Shown: positions 13,901 through 26,300 of the stretch, one piece after another
Numbering within the stretch: position 1 is the stretch's first letter
Layout: each line of letters starts with the position of its first letter
Source: Ricinus communis
Taxonomy: Eukaryota > Streptophyta > Magnoliopsida > Malpighiales > Euphorbiaceae
Direction of reading: 5' to 3'
Length of the DNA: 64,000 bases
NCBI RefSeq assembly: GCF_019578655.1
Contig: NC_063256.1
Location: 1,922,001-1,986,000 of the forward strand
Program-made: the position numbers and the translations under genes
Notes under the pieces: model-generated
The model's input: the letters and a program-made list of their open reading frames with translations, nothing else
The model's database searches: none
What the model was told of the DNA's origin: nothing

Positions 13901-16900
13901 TCCAGCAAAGTTGGAAATTACAGAAATACCCTTTGGGTATTGAAATTGTAAATATTCGACCAAAATCCTAAATCTCTTGATTCTATGGATTTTGTTTTTT
14001 CGTGATGTTTCATTTGTCCGCATCAATGATTTAGGTAACCAATGACTTAATCAAAAGTTCTTAAATGAAAAGGATACATCCTGATACATGGAAAATGTAT
14101 AGGGGAACACTAAAGGAGAAAAAGAACAATGTAGTGAATATATGAAGTCGTCAAAAACTATGAAAAGAGAGAATGCACAAAGGCAATTAAAAAAAGAAAG
14201 TGCTCAATTACCATTTTACAGAAGTAAAACTGTTTTACTTTTCTAAATTTAACAAAAAAAGAAAAAAGAAAAAAAAAAAAAAAAAAAAGAGGGTGGGGAA
14301 GGGGAGAGATGGCAACAAATTTTCAGATCCTCATTGATTGAAGCTATCTGGTGGATAGAGTAAAAAGAGTGGAAGGTAAAACACCATTGATCACAAGAGG
14401 CATCCATAATATTGCTCCAAAATCAAACATGACTAGGCAACAAATAAATATGTTCTAATCAATTGATAATAAGTTTATTCCATAAAACAATACCAAATCA
14501 TTGGCAGTATAATGCATATACGATATTCAACTTAGACTGAGATGGTGTCACATACCTGGCTGTCTATAGCAAAATACTCCAAATTCATCTGTCTCATCCA
14601 AATCAGAAAAATGTCACTATCAATCCTAACTTTTCTAGTAATGATAAAGCAAAAAAGATACCAAGTAGACAAATGAATTGTTTCAGAACATTTATTAAAT
14701 GGAAAACTATACCTCTTTCAACGCAACTATTCCAGGCACTACATGTCTATTTTTCTTAATAAGAGTCAATAGATCTTCTGAAATGGGTGAGCTGAAGAAA
14801 ACAAATGCCCTTCACCCATATAGAAAAGATAACCAAAAAAAAAGTCAACAGCCAGGTGGGATTCAAAAAAAAAAAAAGGAAAGAAAATCACACAATCTTC
14901 ATAAAACAAATAACAATGACATACCTCTTGTATAAACGCGACATCCCATCCATGTCTGACAAAAACATGACAACACTGGATACAGATACAATAATAAGAA
15001 CACAAGTGCAGGTACTATTTATCCAAATTTATTTTTCTTAAAAAGAGAAGAAAGAAAATAAGACATCTAAACATAATCAGAAGCTATGAAGTCAGGAACA
15101 AAGAATGAGAAAAGTAAGTGCCGTATTTACTGTAATATGACATAAATAGAAACACAAGAAAAATCTATTTAATAGTCAACCAATGCAAAGCATGTTACTT
15201 CTCCTTTGTAGGTTGGATGAAGTATATCGCACTCAAGAACGGCATTGGCTGCCTTTTTCTACATATGTGTTCTACCACTGCAGAAAACAGAAAAGGAAAA
15301 ACAGAAGATTTGGTAAATTCTGAGGGACAGAAATATCAATCTGAAATTTATATCTCATGCAGTATAACTGTTTCACTGCCTCATTTAAACTATATAAACT
15401 ACATCTCGGTGAAAAGCATGCTCACCTACATGCAAATAATGCCAAACAATAAAATAAGCCACAGGAGAAGTTTTTCTGTTCTTTTTTTTTTCTTTTTGTA
15501 AATTATCTATTCCATACACTAACAGAGAACATTTTCACTTATTCAACAATTATTAATATTAAATAGTTTTTCCATAAACTGATCAATTTTGCTTCTGATG
15601 AGACATAGCAGAAGACTAGAACAGGATGATTAATGTCGGAACAAGAGAAAATAACTAAGGTTTACTTTGACTGGATCCTCCTGCAGCAAGAAGGCTATAA
15701 TATCTTACCCAAATACCTGACCATTCTAAAAAAGCATTAATCAATTTACCCATATCAGAGATAAGAAATGTGTATGATATATATCCAGTCACTAATTGCA
15801 CAACTCACCTGAAGAATATCTGATAAATTTTGCTATCCTATGCATTTAAATATGTTCAATAATTTATGACATTTAACAGTTTTGAATGATTGCCAGAAGC
15901 AGCAAAGTCCAGGTAACCAAGTAAAATAAGAAACAGCACAGCTAAATGCTTCAAGACATTACCATGAGCACATGATAGGATACATTCATTTCTACTGAAG
16001 AAAGAAATAACAGTATACATGCATGATTGTGAATCTCTTACAAATTTTTTTGTACTTTGTAATATGAAAATTAATAAATATCTTTAAAAATCAGCAGAGT
16101 TTTTTCAAGAATAATTAGCACAAAACAAAATTTCAAATTGTTACTTTGCAACGACTTTGAACAAGCAAAAACATAAGTAAAAAGGTTCCAAACATTTTGC
16201 CACAAAACAACATTAAAATACAGAAAGCTTTTTCTTTCCTACAGAAAGCATGTTAAAAGAAAAATTCAGTAAGAATATGGCAGAAGCAGCCCAAAATTTC
16301 CAGAGGTCACAATTCTAATTCTTACATGAAACTCCTTCCTGTGTGAGATCAGCTATCTTGAATGCACAAGACATGATCTTTAGTGTAACGTTGTCCGTAA
16401 TGAGTACCTAAAATATGAAATGCAAGAACTGGCATAACTTAGAACAAACAGTCTAGAAGAACAGGGGAAAAAAAAAAAACCAGTAGGATAAAAGCTAATC
16501 ATGCAAAACAATCATAATGGAGATTCTTGTGAAAACAAAAATGTGCGAACAACTCAAAGACCAAATGGGACTAAAGCAGAATTATATAATCTAAATATCA
16601 TCTAAGCCCAGTTTTAGTCACATAAATTATCACCCTCATGACGATGGCATGCATTTCATTCCAAGACAAATTCACATGCAAAAATTAAAAAAATACTAGA
16701 CTCATGGATGAGCTACCAGATGGATAACATAGACAAAAAAAGTAAAATAAAATGGTATGAAAATGGAGCGCATATCCCACAATTACAACCCCACCTATGA
16801 TTATAAGGATTCCAATCAAGCCAAACAATCCGAAGGATTGCAAGGCATAAACAGTATATCTCAGAGAGATCGCTCGACTCAAGTCCATACCAAATTTTAA

Positions 16901-17932
16901 AGAAAGACAAAAGGAGCAAGGAAAACTGACATTATCAATCACTTAAAATATTTGCGAAATGGCCAGACTCCAAGGCTTCAAAGAACAAAAAAGCAAACAG
17001 ATTCTATCTAAGCAATTTTTTAAGACCCCAAAAAGAGCCAAGATGGTAAAAACACTTCTACAGGACGCGTTACCCATTAGATATAAACATGCCTAATAGA
17101 TCCATAATCTTGACTAATGTTAAGCAGGTGTGGACACAATGATGCAGTCAAAATACAAATGCCTTTTTATTTCAGTGTTTGGAAAGAAACAAAGTCTTAA
17201 AACCTATGAAAAGTTACACCATTTGGATTAGTCTAAAGAATTCGATGCATGCAGGATTATTATCAATATGTGGATTATTTTAAGAAAAAAAAATTCCTGA
17301 GAAAAGCATAATTCTCCTAAATTTTCAAGACGAGAAGAGAGTAGCAAAACAACAAAACCAGTTAGTAAAAAATACTACAAAACAAAATACCTTCCAAGTT
17401 GATTCCGTGTCCTCCTTTTTGGTGAATCGAAGCATTTCATGTAATAAACCTAAATAATCAGAAATTTCATATTAAACGTGAGCAATCCAAAAACGCATGA
17501 AATAGGTAGGCAAGATGGAAAATCCTAGGTTCTAAAAATATCAAAAGAAGAAAAAATACTACAATATTCTACAAATTTGAGATGGTCTAGTGAGCACAAA
17601 CTCCCTCTTCGTCTATCAGTATGCTTCACATATTTTTTGGAGGAAAATAAGGTTAATAACGTACAGAAGTTATCAGAAAAAAGGTATGTTCTTGAGCGTG
17701 ATAAAAAAACATGGCTACTAGTCCAAATGAAACAATGCCTGAAATTGAAGTGAACTGTAACTGAAAATTGAACTGAACAGGAAGATGCACTATATACAGA
17801 GAGAAAGATATGTGTATAAAATTCTAGAATTGAGATTGAGAGAGAGAGAGAGAGCCCACGTTGACGACTGATTTGTCTAAAATTCTTATACATGCCAACA
17901 TCATCAGATGAGTCAGAATCTAAGAACGACAT
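1959..17932 (-). CDS. KEU-like: Sec1/Munc18-family protein (KEULE/SEC1-like)
   Basis: SM protein that binds syntaxin-type SNAREs and promotes vesicle fusion at the plasma membrane or cell plate; the KEULE partner is KNOLLE/SYP111 (family knowledge). I resolve 21 exons: 17932-17860, 17449-17391, 16407-16326, 15277-15199, 14975-14925, 14809-14713, 14588-14556, 11733-11608, 11531-11340, 11261-11178, 11096-10998, 10917-10841, 5937-5844, 4023-3898, 3817-3722, 3597-3481, 3393-3319, 2828-2662, 2414-2324, 2227-2138, 2042-1959. They total 1992 nt (663 aa), close to Arabidopsis KEU, with no frame breaks. Diagnostic stretches are YKNFRQISR at the N terminus, [108 protein letters not shown] and GGATRSE. 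The C terminus reads [18 protein letters not shown], longer than the usual LSLDDLQI ending. The paralog (KEU, SEC1A or SEC1B) cannot be fixed by eye. Intron 12 carries two retroelements. Confidence 0.93.
5758..5776. repeat. (GA)n microsatellite
   Basis: Short perfect GA dinucleotide run in intron 13 of the Sec1 gene, just below exon 13. A similar run lies at about 17837-17854 in intron 1, where it forms a CT-rich tract immediately after the first splice donor on the coding strand. Confidence 0.8.
6640..7070 (+). pseudogene. Ty3/gypsy chromodomain-like polyprotein tail (remnant)
   Basis: The open frame at 6652-7053 reads like the far C terminus of a plant Ty3/gypsy chromovirus polyprotein. 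It has a stretch [18 protein letters not shown], matching the pattern of the integrase-linked chromodomain (ILD.R...GRRLEVLVKW), then YPSFALKEK, where intact relatives have a (F/Y)PSFHLEDK-like sequence. The tryptophans that normally follow (VKW, ASWE) are missing or altered, so the fold is probably lost. No LTR, reverse transcriptase or integrase core is visible nearby, so this is a fragment. The lysine-rich tail after residue 95 is not recognised. It lies antisense within intron 12 of the Sec1 gene. Confidence 0.5.
7617..7809. repeat. Tandem duplication of about 90 bp, second copy split by a copia insertion
   Basis: Two adjacent, roughly 90% identical copies start at 7617 and 7722, each beginning aaagaagagcca and continuing to accttttgttgcaa and atctcatcaatat. 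The second copy stops at the left LTR of the copia element; its continuation (caatcaattcac) resumes after 10706. The duplication therefore predates the retrotransposon. Confidence 0.8.
7810..7999 (+). repeat. Left LTR of the intronic copia element
   Basis: 190 bp, TG...CA. It contains the (AT)n run near 7928-7942 and is followed directly by the tRNA-Met-type primer-binding site at 8000-8011. Confidence 0.92.
8201..10496 (+). pseudogene. Deleted and broken gag-pol of the intronic copia element
   Basis: The gag N-terminal part starts at the ATG at 8201 and runs through KLNWSNF and [12 protein letters not shown] frame change near 8543 is followed by [25 protein letters not shown]. At about 8642-8665 gag jumps straight into the linker that normally lies after integrase ([10 protein letters not shown]..., [16 protein letters not shown]). 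Reverse transcriptase follows ([41 protein letters not shown] near 9570), then RNase H. Stops: a TGA at 9078-9080 where a Trp codon is expected ([12 protein letters not shown]), a TGA near 10170 in the RNase H domain, and a later frame change before [16 protein letters not shown] (to 10496). Both TGA codons fit C-to-T decay. Confidence 0.88.
10505..10701 (+). repeat. Right LTR of the intronic copia element
   Basis: 197 bp, the same sequence as the left LTR with a longer (AT)n run (about 10621-10644). It is preceded by the polypurine tract at 10496-10504 and followed by the AATAT target duplicate. Confidence 0.92.
11734..14555 (-). other. Intron 7 of the Sec1 gene
   Basis: A 2.8-kb AT-rich intron between the 33-nt exon [11 protein letters not shown] and the exon [14 protein letters not shown]. 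Nothing beyond short chance frames and a poly(A)-rich stretch near 14264-14290 is visible. Confidence 0.6.
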
Positions 17933-20369
17933 GTCAATGGATCAAAAGATTAAAAAAGAAAGAAACAGAAGAAATGCTGCTAAAAGAAGTAGAGATGATT
18001 TTTCGTGATGGTGTTTAAATGCTGTGATCATGAAATTGTAGTTGCGGGAACAAAGGGATCATATCAAGCGATTTAACCTTTTTAATAGGGAATAGAACGT
18101 AGAATATAGACAGTATACTGACAAAACCCGTATCAAAAAAGAGTTGCAATTCTAAATCTATATCTTATTGGATAATTCAAAGGGATCATATCTAGCGATT
18201 TAACTTTTTAATAACTTTTTTTATTCCTCTCGCACTGTTCAAGAATGGACTGTCATTTAAGGGAAGGAAAATTAATTTTAATTGTATGTGACTAATAAAA
18301 TATTTTAAAAGGAAAAGAAATTGAAAATAAGTCATTCCATTTCATTTTTCTTATAGAAATTAAAATTAATGATCAATTTGAAATATAAAAAGTTTCTACT
18401 CATAAAAAGAAATTAGGATTTTAATTAATTCTCATGCATAGTGTGAGACTCTTTAATTTTGAGTGTAAAGGAGAATTATAATGTATATATATATAGTTTT
18501 TTATGCCTTTTTTAATAATAAAGAAAGAAAATCTTTTATATAAACTTTAAATTTTTTTATTAGATTTCATATTTATACACTCTTTTTATTTTGCCACTTT
18601 GATTTCTTCGTATAGACAAATATAAGTCTTAATTTTTTATTTAGTTACGCTAATAGTTTACTGGTACGTTGCACGTAGTTATTATTTTGATTATAAAATA
18701 AAATTGATAGATACAATTTAATAAAAAAAGTTAATATTTATTATAAAATTTAAAAAATAATTACAAACTAACTATATTTAAGAGTTTTAAATTTTTTAAA
18801 ATTTTAAATTTTATTAATGTAATAATATAAGATTATTTATTAATTAATCTTAATATTATATAAATTAATATACTAATATAATTAATATCATTATTTTATA
18901 GAATTAAAAATATAATAATTAAAAAATAAACCTATGACTGATTTTTCTTTATTATTTATTTTCCGTCCTACTAATTTTTAGACATTTTTCTTCTTTTTTT
19001 TAATAACTTATTTTTATATAACAAAATAGATAGAATATTCCTTCCTTCCCTTCAACTCCTTTCTCTAACATTTAAAATACTTTCCCCTCTTATTTATTGC
19101 CAAGCATAGTGTTGACTTCCAATCTAATATAGCAACATTGGGAATCAGATTAATTAAATAAAATAAAATAAAGAAACAGGATTCGTATGATTTGTTGGTG
19201 TCCTGGGAAGATGTGCATCTTCTAAGCCAAAACATATCCATTTAAAATTCAAAATATATTATAAAAAAGAAATCAAGAAATTAGATAAATAGAGACAAAT
19301 TAAAAGCAGCATTTCTTTATTAATATACTTCTACTAAACATCTTTAACAAAAGCAAAAAGGAAATGATAGCCAGGAATTCAATTCTGTCATGTCATTGCT
19401 CAGAGCTCAGTTCAAAGTTATTGATTTCATTCCCTTCCGCGAGGAACGGCCTCCGGCATGGAAAAAGCCGAACAATTTTCTTCTAGTTTCGTACCGGGCA
19501 GCCTCGAGATTTCGGGATAATACGGCGAGGTTAATTCCGTCCAGTCAGCAACGGCACAGAGCAAACTTGCGGGGCTGTTTGTTAATAGTTTGTGCATTTT
19601 TTGTTTTCTATTTTCCAAGAAGCAAAGGCCCGAATACTTATAAACAATTTCTTCTATTTTTATTTTTTAATTTAATAAATATTATTTTATTTTCATAAAA
19701 ATCTTATAAAATATGATATAAATTTTTTTATTTGAATATTTTAAATATAAAAATAGACTTAAACCAGTTTTTATTTAAATTTTTTTATAGAAAACTCAAA
19801 TTTTCAAAACTTTTTTGTTTTTTTTTTCTCTTAATATCCTTTTTTTTTTTTACAAACCACAGAGCTGTTTGATTTATTCGATTACTCCTTCGAATTCGGA
19901 ATTAAAAATTAGATAAAATTAAAAATATATATATATTTATACAATATTTATTGATTATTATGTGATTATCTTCATCAATAATTAATAATTTAATAATCAT
20001 TAGTTATACTATTAAATGAGTCATTATAATAATTTAAAATAATGATTAAAATTTATTATTAATTTAAATATTAATATTCTTTTATCATTTATCTATCTTT
20101 TTTTATATAATTTCTTATTTAATTTTCTCTTAGCTCAAACTTTAATGTATATATATATATATATAAAAGGTCAAGTTTTTTCATGAAGCTTCACTTGGCA
20201 ACATTTTATAAAGACACATTATGTAAAATTTTATTAAAAAAGTATTTGTGACTTTTATGTGGTTATATAATAATTTATTATAACATTAAATACATACTAA
20301 TCAAATAAAATGATAATACTAAATGTATTCTAATATTAAATATTAATCAAATAAGATAATATAATTAAG

Positions 20370-20950
20370 TGCTTATTAAAATAAAATGATAGCTAAATAT
20401 AATTAAAAATTAGTAATTATATAATGTCACTAATTTATTATATATATCTATTATTTTTATTATCTTTTATTATTCTTTTATGACATTAAATTTTAAAATT
20501 ATTAATGTAAAATAGCAATATTAAATACTTATTAAAGTAAAATGTAACTAAATATAATTATTTTTTTATAATATAATATATTTATAACTAAAATAGAATA
20601 CTTTAAAATAAAGATTTAAATAATAAGATTTTCAGTAATTGTACATTAGCATAAGTAAATAAATTGATATTACTAAATGCTTTTTAAAATAAAATAGTAA
20701 TTAAATATAATAAGGAATTAGTGATTATATAACGACACTAATTTACTATATATTTATAATGAATTGCTTTATAATTATTAAATTTTAAAATCATACAAGT
20801 AAAATGATAATATTAAGTGCTATTGAAGTAAATTAATAACTAAAAAAAGATTATTTTTTATAACGTAATATTTCTTATTAAAATAAGATATTTCAAAATA
20901 TAAATTTATATCATAAACTTGTCAATAATTATGCATTAGCACAAACATAT
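20370..20950. repeat. Degenerate tandem repeat, two units of about 300 bp
   Basis: Bases from about 20411 (tagtaattatataatgtcac) recur from about 20718 (tagtgattatataacgacac). The similarity continues through attaaattttaaaat and onward to tgcattagcacaa / tgtacattagcataa. The spacing is near 308 bases, with many substitutions and small indels. Confidence 0.6.
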
Positions 20951-21481
20951 TACTAGTTTCAATTCAATATTAGCTTCTCTTAACACTGTTTTGTGATTCA
21001 TTGCCATTAATATCAATTTTCAGGCACAATAGCTGAACATTGCTCAAAATGAAATAATTGAATAAGGAGATGTTTGGAACTATAGATTATCATGCTCTGA
21101 AAACATCTCGTGAGATAGCTATGAAACATAGGATGGAAGTCGTGTGAATAGTTATTTTCAGCTGGGTTTTGATTTCCATTTGTTTTTGTAACAAATTTGC
21201 TACCATTACCATTTGATCGCACCTGTTATTGTTCAGTAAAATATGTTTTCTACTAATTTCTAAAGTCTCCATTTAGCTCACAATGTCTTATATGTAAAAT
21301 GCTGCTTGGAGAACTTGCATTGCAATGACTCACCAGGTGTTATTTGTTAAATTCTGAAATGCCCCTTTGAATTATCCAGGAAATGATGCTTCTCACTCTT
21401 TGCCCTTTTCTTTCTTCTATTGAAACTGAAGTTAATATATCACCACAATGCTGTACCATTAAACTAATTTCTTGGTCTCCT

Positions 21482-21600
21482 CTTCATGGAAGGAAAGGAT
21501 TCAAGAAAATGGATGCTATTATCTACAATCACCTACTACAGCTGATGCCATCAAGTTCATTGTTGATGCTTCTTTTCCTAACGTATTGCCAATCATTTAG
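21482..21600 (+). pseudogene. Coding-like fragment of unknown family
   Basis: One frame reads SSWKERIQENGCYYLQ followed by SPTTADAIKFIVDASFPN and a stop near 21600. Its composition is protein-like, unlike the surrounding AT-rich DNA, but it has no start codon or neighbouring exons that I can link. I do not recognise the family. It may be one exon of a decayed gene, or chance. Confidence 0.25.
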
Positions 21601-21934
21601 TTTTGACTTTTACCAATTTTGTTGAATCTTTTTTTAGCTTTTAATGCATAACAAGAAGCAAAAGTTGGGATAAATTATTCCCACCCTACCTAGAGTGTTA
21701 ATTTGTAACACTATACTTTTGAATTTTGATTTCAATATCATAAAAAACCCCTTGCATCATCTTTTAGTAAAAAATCGATCAAAAAACTAATGTGGCATAG
21801 CACACGTAAAAAGAAAAAAAGATTTTATTAAATATATACCCTATCATTAAATGGATTAAAAATAAAAAGATTAAAAATATATAAATCAAAATTTTTTTAT
21901 TTTCTAATAAAAATATTATTTCTCTTAAAGCATC

Positions 21935-22226
21935 TCTATTGCATTCTTTATATATGTTAGTATAATAAAATAAAATATATTTTTTATTTTTTAAATATAA
22001 AGTAGAAAATTAATTTGGCTCTCTATATATAGAGAGAGCCAAACTTCACTCTTTATTTTATATTAAATAAATGCACTACAAGTTTTTATGCACTTAACTG
22101 ATATTTATAATTTTTATTTTTCTATTGATGAATTCTTTTAAAAATAAATTAATTTAAAACTATTAACGCTTATAGAAATAAAAGTAAAATAAGGAATAAA
22201 ATACAAAGAGTGCATTCAACTTAAAT
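21935..22226. repeat. Possible MITE
   Basis: The left end reads gcatctctattgcattcttt. The right end, reverse-complemented, begins gttgaatgcactctttg. Both sides are flanked by TTAAA. The centre holds a near-palindrome (ggctctctatatatagagag, about 22017-22040). The size of about 290 bp and AT-richness fit a miniature inverted-repeat element, but the termini match only loosely. Confidence 0.4.
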
Positions 22227-22959
22227 AAATTTTTTATATTTAATTTTTTAAAATATTATTTATTATAGATATTATGTTATTTAAAATAAAGATTACAATT
22301 GGGATACTCTTATCTACAGTTTAAGTAGCACTTTGCTTCCTGAATTTCTAAACCAGGTCTAATTAACTCCAAATTAAAAATTATAGCTAAATTATCCAGC
22401 ACATTTGCCGATTTAGACAATTTACCCCTACTCTAATTTTAGCAATATGTATATAAGACACGTGCTTATTAATAATAATAAAATAAATAAGTAATTTTTA
22501 TAATGGTAAAAATATATTAAAATAAAAAAATAAAATCAATTTTTCTTTTTTATTCTTCTCTCTAGCATTTTTTCTTCTCCAGAAGAAGAACAACAAATAT
22601 TCTTTAATTAAAAGAAACTCATGTGTTAGGTTATGAACACTTCCGTCTAAAGAGAGAGTCATCATGCACAACAACTCTCACCTCGCAATCGCACAGAAGC
22701 CATCGCTTCGTTGTTGCCATAGCACTACAGTCGTCGTTTTGCAGTAGTCATCATGCAACAAATGTCGTCCATCTGTGCCCATCAACAACAACCATAACTA
22801 TCTCTGCCAATCACCAACAACCGTAGCCATTGTAATAGCAAGAAATTAAATGTGATAATTTTTTTTATTTGAATTGCTCCTTTGTAGCAACAACATCTAT
22901 GGACAATTACATAACTGTTGTTACCACAATACACACGATAAACAAGGTAATAAGCTTCT

Positions 22960-23295
22960 TGAAGAAATTGATGAACAGAAAATATAATTCTAACAAAAAA
23001 TATAATTCTCATTCCTTGAGGAAAGCTTGTACAGGGCTATCTATATGTATACAGAGTGTTACATGGTATTTGTAATTATAAAAGGAAGTTATCATTGGTA
23101 TTCTATAAATAAGGGAAGTTGGTAATTTTAGGAAGTGGACGTTTGGTGTTTGTTGACTGTGGATGGTGATGAGACTTTGTAAGGAAAGGAGTTTTTCGAT
23201 GGAAAGAATTTTGATTTAATTTGGTCAAGGTAGATGTTAAGGGTTGGGGGTTAGTTTGGGTACCTCTATCATGGGTGTCTCTGTTATGCTTAATA
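22960..23295 (-). repeat. 3' LTR of the degraded copia element
   Basis: 336 bp, the partner of 27959-28286. On the coding strand it is preceded by a weak polypurine tract (gagaaaggg). Confidence 0.88.
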
Positions 23296-23302
23296 CCCTT
23301 TC

Positions 23303-26300
23303 TCAAATTGGAGGGAACTGGTAGGTGGACTCCAAGTTTGTTGCGGAAAAGAAGAAACGGGTGAGCGGGTAATGGTTTTGTGAAGACATCGGCAACTTGG
23401 TGTGGAGAGGGATGTAACGAGTAACCAAGGCTCCAATGGCGACTTTTTCACGTACAAAATGATAGTCAATTTCAATATGCTTGGTGCGAGAATGAAAAAC
23501 TGGATTAATGGTCATGTATAGAGCACTCTTATTGTCACAAAGAAGTTGAGGAGCTTGTTTTAGAGGAGTGCCAATGTCACGTAAAAGGAATTGAATCCCA
23601 ACTATTTCAGTAGTAGTGGAGGCTAAGGCTCTATATTCTGCTTCGGTGCTTGAGCGAGAGACTGTGGGTTATTTCTTGGAGGACCAGGAGATGCAATTGG
23701 ACCCAAGAAAAATGGAGTAGCCTGTGGTACTCCGTCAGGTTGTTGGACACCCGGCCCAATCTGCATCACAAAAACCATAAAGAGATAAATTACTATGTTT
23801 ATGAAATGAAATACCAAACTCTAACATCCCATTGAGATATTTAAGGATACGTTTAACAACTCTCATATCTCCTACAGTTGGGTTGTGAAGAGATTGACAC
23901 ACTTTATTGACAGCGTGAACAATGTCAGGTCTAGTGTATGTGAAATATTGTAATGCGCCAACCAAGCTGCGATATTCGATGATATTGACGGCATCCCTAT
24001 CACGAGGTGTGGATTGGGATTTGAGAGCCATGGGAGTTTTGTAATGGGTGCTATTTTGTAGGTTGGCACGCTGAAGTAGTTCTCTAGCATATTGGCCCTG
24101 GGAGAGAGAGATGCCATGTTCAGTCTTCTGAATTGCAATACCTAAGAAAAAATGCAATTCTCCAAGATCTTTAAGTGCAAACTCGGAGCTAAGTTGCTGG
24201 AGGAGGAGCTGAATGAAGGAGTCATTGTTTCCTGTGAGCACAATGTCATCTATATAAAAAAGCATTAGTACAGTTAAGTATTCAATGCGTAAAATAAAAA
24301 GAGAGGGGTCAGCTATACTGCAAGTAAAACCAAGATGAAGAAGGTATTGGGATAGGCGATTGAACCAGGCTCAAAAGGCTTGCTTGAGGCCATAGATAGA
24401 CTTGTTTAATTTGCAAACAAAGTAAGGGTAGAGAGGATCTTTGAATCCTGGCGGTTGGTCCATGTAGACTGTCTCTTTGAGATGGCCATGGAGAAACGCA
24501 TTTTTGACATCAAGCTGGCGTAATTTCCAGTTGGAAGTGGTGGCAATGCTAAGGACAACACGAATAGTGGTAGCTTTAACTACCGGGCTATAAGTTTTCT
24601 CATAGTCTAGTCCTTCAATTTGTGAGTATCCTTGAGCAACTAGACGAGCCTTGTGAATTTCGATCGTCCCATCTTCCTTAAATTTAATGCGAAAGATCCA
24701 TTTAGACCCGATGATGTTTGTATCAGATGGTTTGGGTATGAGGGTCCAAGTGTTGTTGTAATGGAGAGCTTAAAATTCTTGGTTCATGGCTTCTTTCCAA
24801 TGAGGTATTTGAAGGGTTGTTTTGTATGTTTTAGGAACGTTGAAGTCACTGCAGGTAACAAGAGCCAGGTTGTGTCGTCGGGCTTGAAACCTTTGAGTGG
24901 CTTGGGCAAGAGCTAGATCAAGGTGAGGGTGTTGGCGAAGTTGGTTACGAGTGATCATATGATGACCAGTGGACTCGTTAGTTGAGGCAGTGCCATTACC
25001 TGCAACAGATAAATCAATAATAAGGTTGTTGTTTAAGTCAGGAAGATCATGAAGCGAGGGACGTGATTGCACAGGAGTGGGAGAGACAGCAGAGGTAGGG
25101 GAGTACGCAGAAGCAGTGCTGGAGTCGAAAGCGCTGGGTGAGTTGAAGGCAGAGGAGGAAGGAGTGGTATGGTTAGCAGAGGTCTGGCTCTCCAAAGGGG
25201 ATGGGACAGGAACATGGGAGCCGGTGGTTAGAGGCTGAGTAGTGGAGGGGTGTGGGTGAGGAAGGGGCTGTGCCGTGGTTGGGACAGGCGGGGAAGGATA
25301 TGCTGCAGGGCCATGGTTACCGTTGGTTTGGGTGGCATTGGCAATGGGAGTCTGATGTGTGGGGCTGGTGTCGGGATGAGAGGGGTGATCAGTTACGTGT
25401 GGGATTATGCAGGTATTGCATGGGGTAGTTATGTTGGGATGATATTGGTGGTGTTTTGGGTTAGAAGGAGTGACATGTTGCAGGGGATTGGTGCTAGGTA
25501 GTGGATAATTATTTTAGGAAGCTGGTGGACAGCAAGAGCTGATAAGGGAGGGACCAGAATTTGTGTTCCCTTTCTCAAAGCAAGATGCATTACTTGGATT
25601 GACTTTCTCTGTTGAATTAACTTGAACCTGTTCAACATTGTCAGGAAAGAAAGTAATTTCTAATTCCTTCGAATTAGCGTTAGTGTTAGGTGAAAAAGGA
25701 AATAGTGTTCATAAAAAACAACATGTCGAGAAATGTAAACTTTGTTAGTAACAGGGCATAGACAACGATAATCTTTGTGAATGGGATGGTATCCAATAAA
25801 AATGCAAGGATATAATTTTTTTTTAAATTTATTTTTCTTGCCATGATCCCGAAGATAAGGGAAGCATTGACATCCGAAAATTCTAAGCATGTTGTAGTCG
25901 GGTTCATGATGGAACAATTTAAAATATGAAGATTTCATGCCAAGAGTGGATGAGAGCAGACAATTAATTAAAATAGTAGTAAGAAAAGCATCCACCCAAT
26001 ATTTGGTTGGCATATGGGCTTGAAAAAGAAGGGTAAGGCCGGTTTCAACAATATGGCAATAATTCCTTTCAGCAACACCGTTTTGTTGTGGGTATGAGGG
26101 TAAGAAAATTGATGGTGTATTCCATGATTAGCTAAGTGAGATTCAAAAATATTTGAGGTAAATTCTCCTCCACCATCACTTTAAAAAATTTTAATTTTTC
26201 TTTCAAATAAATTTTCCACTTGTTTTTGAAATTTAATAAAAGTTTCAACAAATTCAAATTTTTATTTCAAAGGAAAAATCCACGTATAGCGAGTGCAATC

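Larger units (their letters stand above)
17933..22306. other. AT-rich intergenic DNA upstream of the Sec1 gene
   Basis: Contains the Sec1 promoter (just above 17932), a small CpG-rich island at about 19425-19575, a degenerate tandem repeat at about 20370-20950, a possible gene fragment at 21482-21600 and a MITE-like inverted repeat at about 21935-22226. No complete gene can be supported. Confidence 0.5.

Noticed and set aside
15660..15710. Possible extra Sec1 exon (frame reading [12 protein letters not shown])
   Set aside because: It does not match the family. The exon at 15277-15199 directly completes [13 protein letters not shown] after the preceding exon.
17525..17932. Single long first exon of 135 codons for the Sec1 gene
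   Set aside because: The frame after ISRQ runs into a CT-repeat and non-family sequence. The donor at 17859 and the exon at 17449-17391 give [14 protein letters not shown].
25200..25560. GC-rich plus-strand frame (83 codons) as a gene
   Set aside because: It is the antisense of the Ser/Pro-rich linker between integrase and reverse transcriptase of the degraded copia element.
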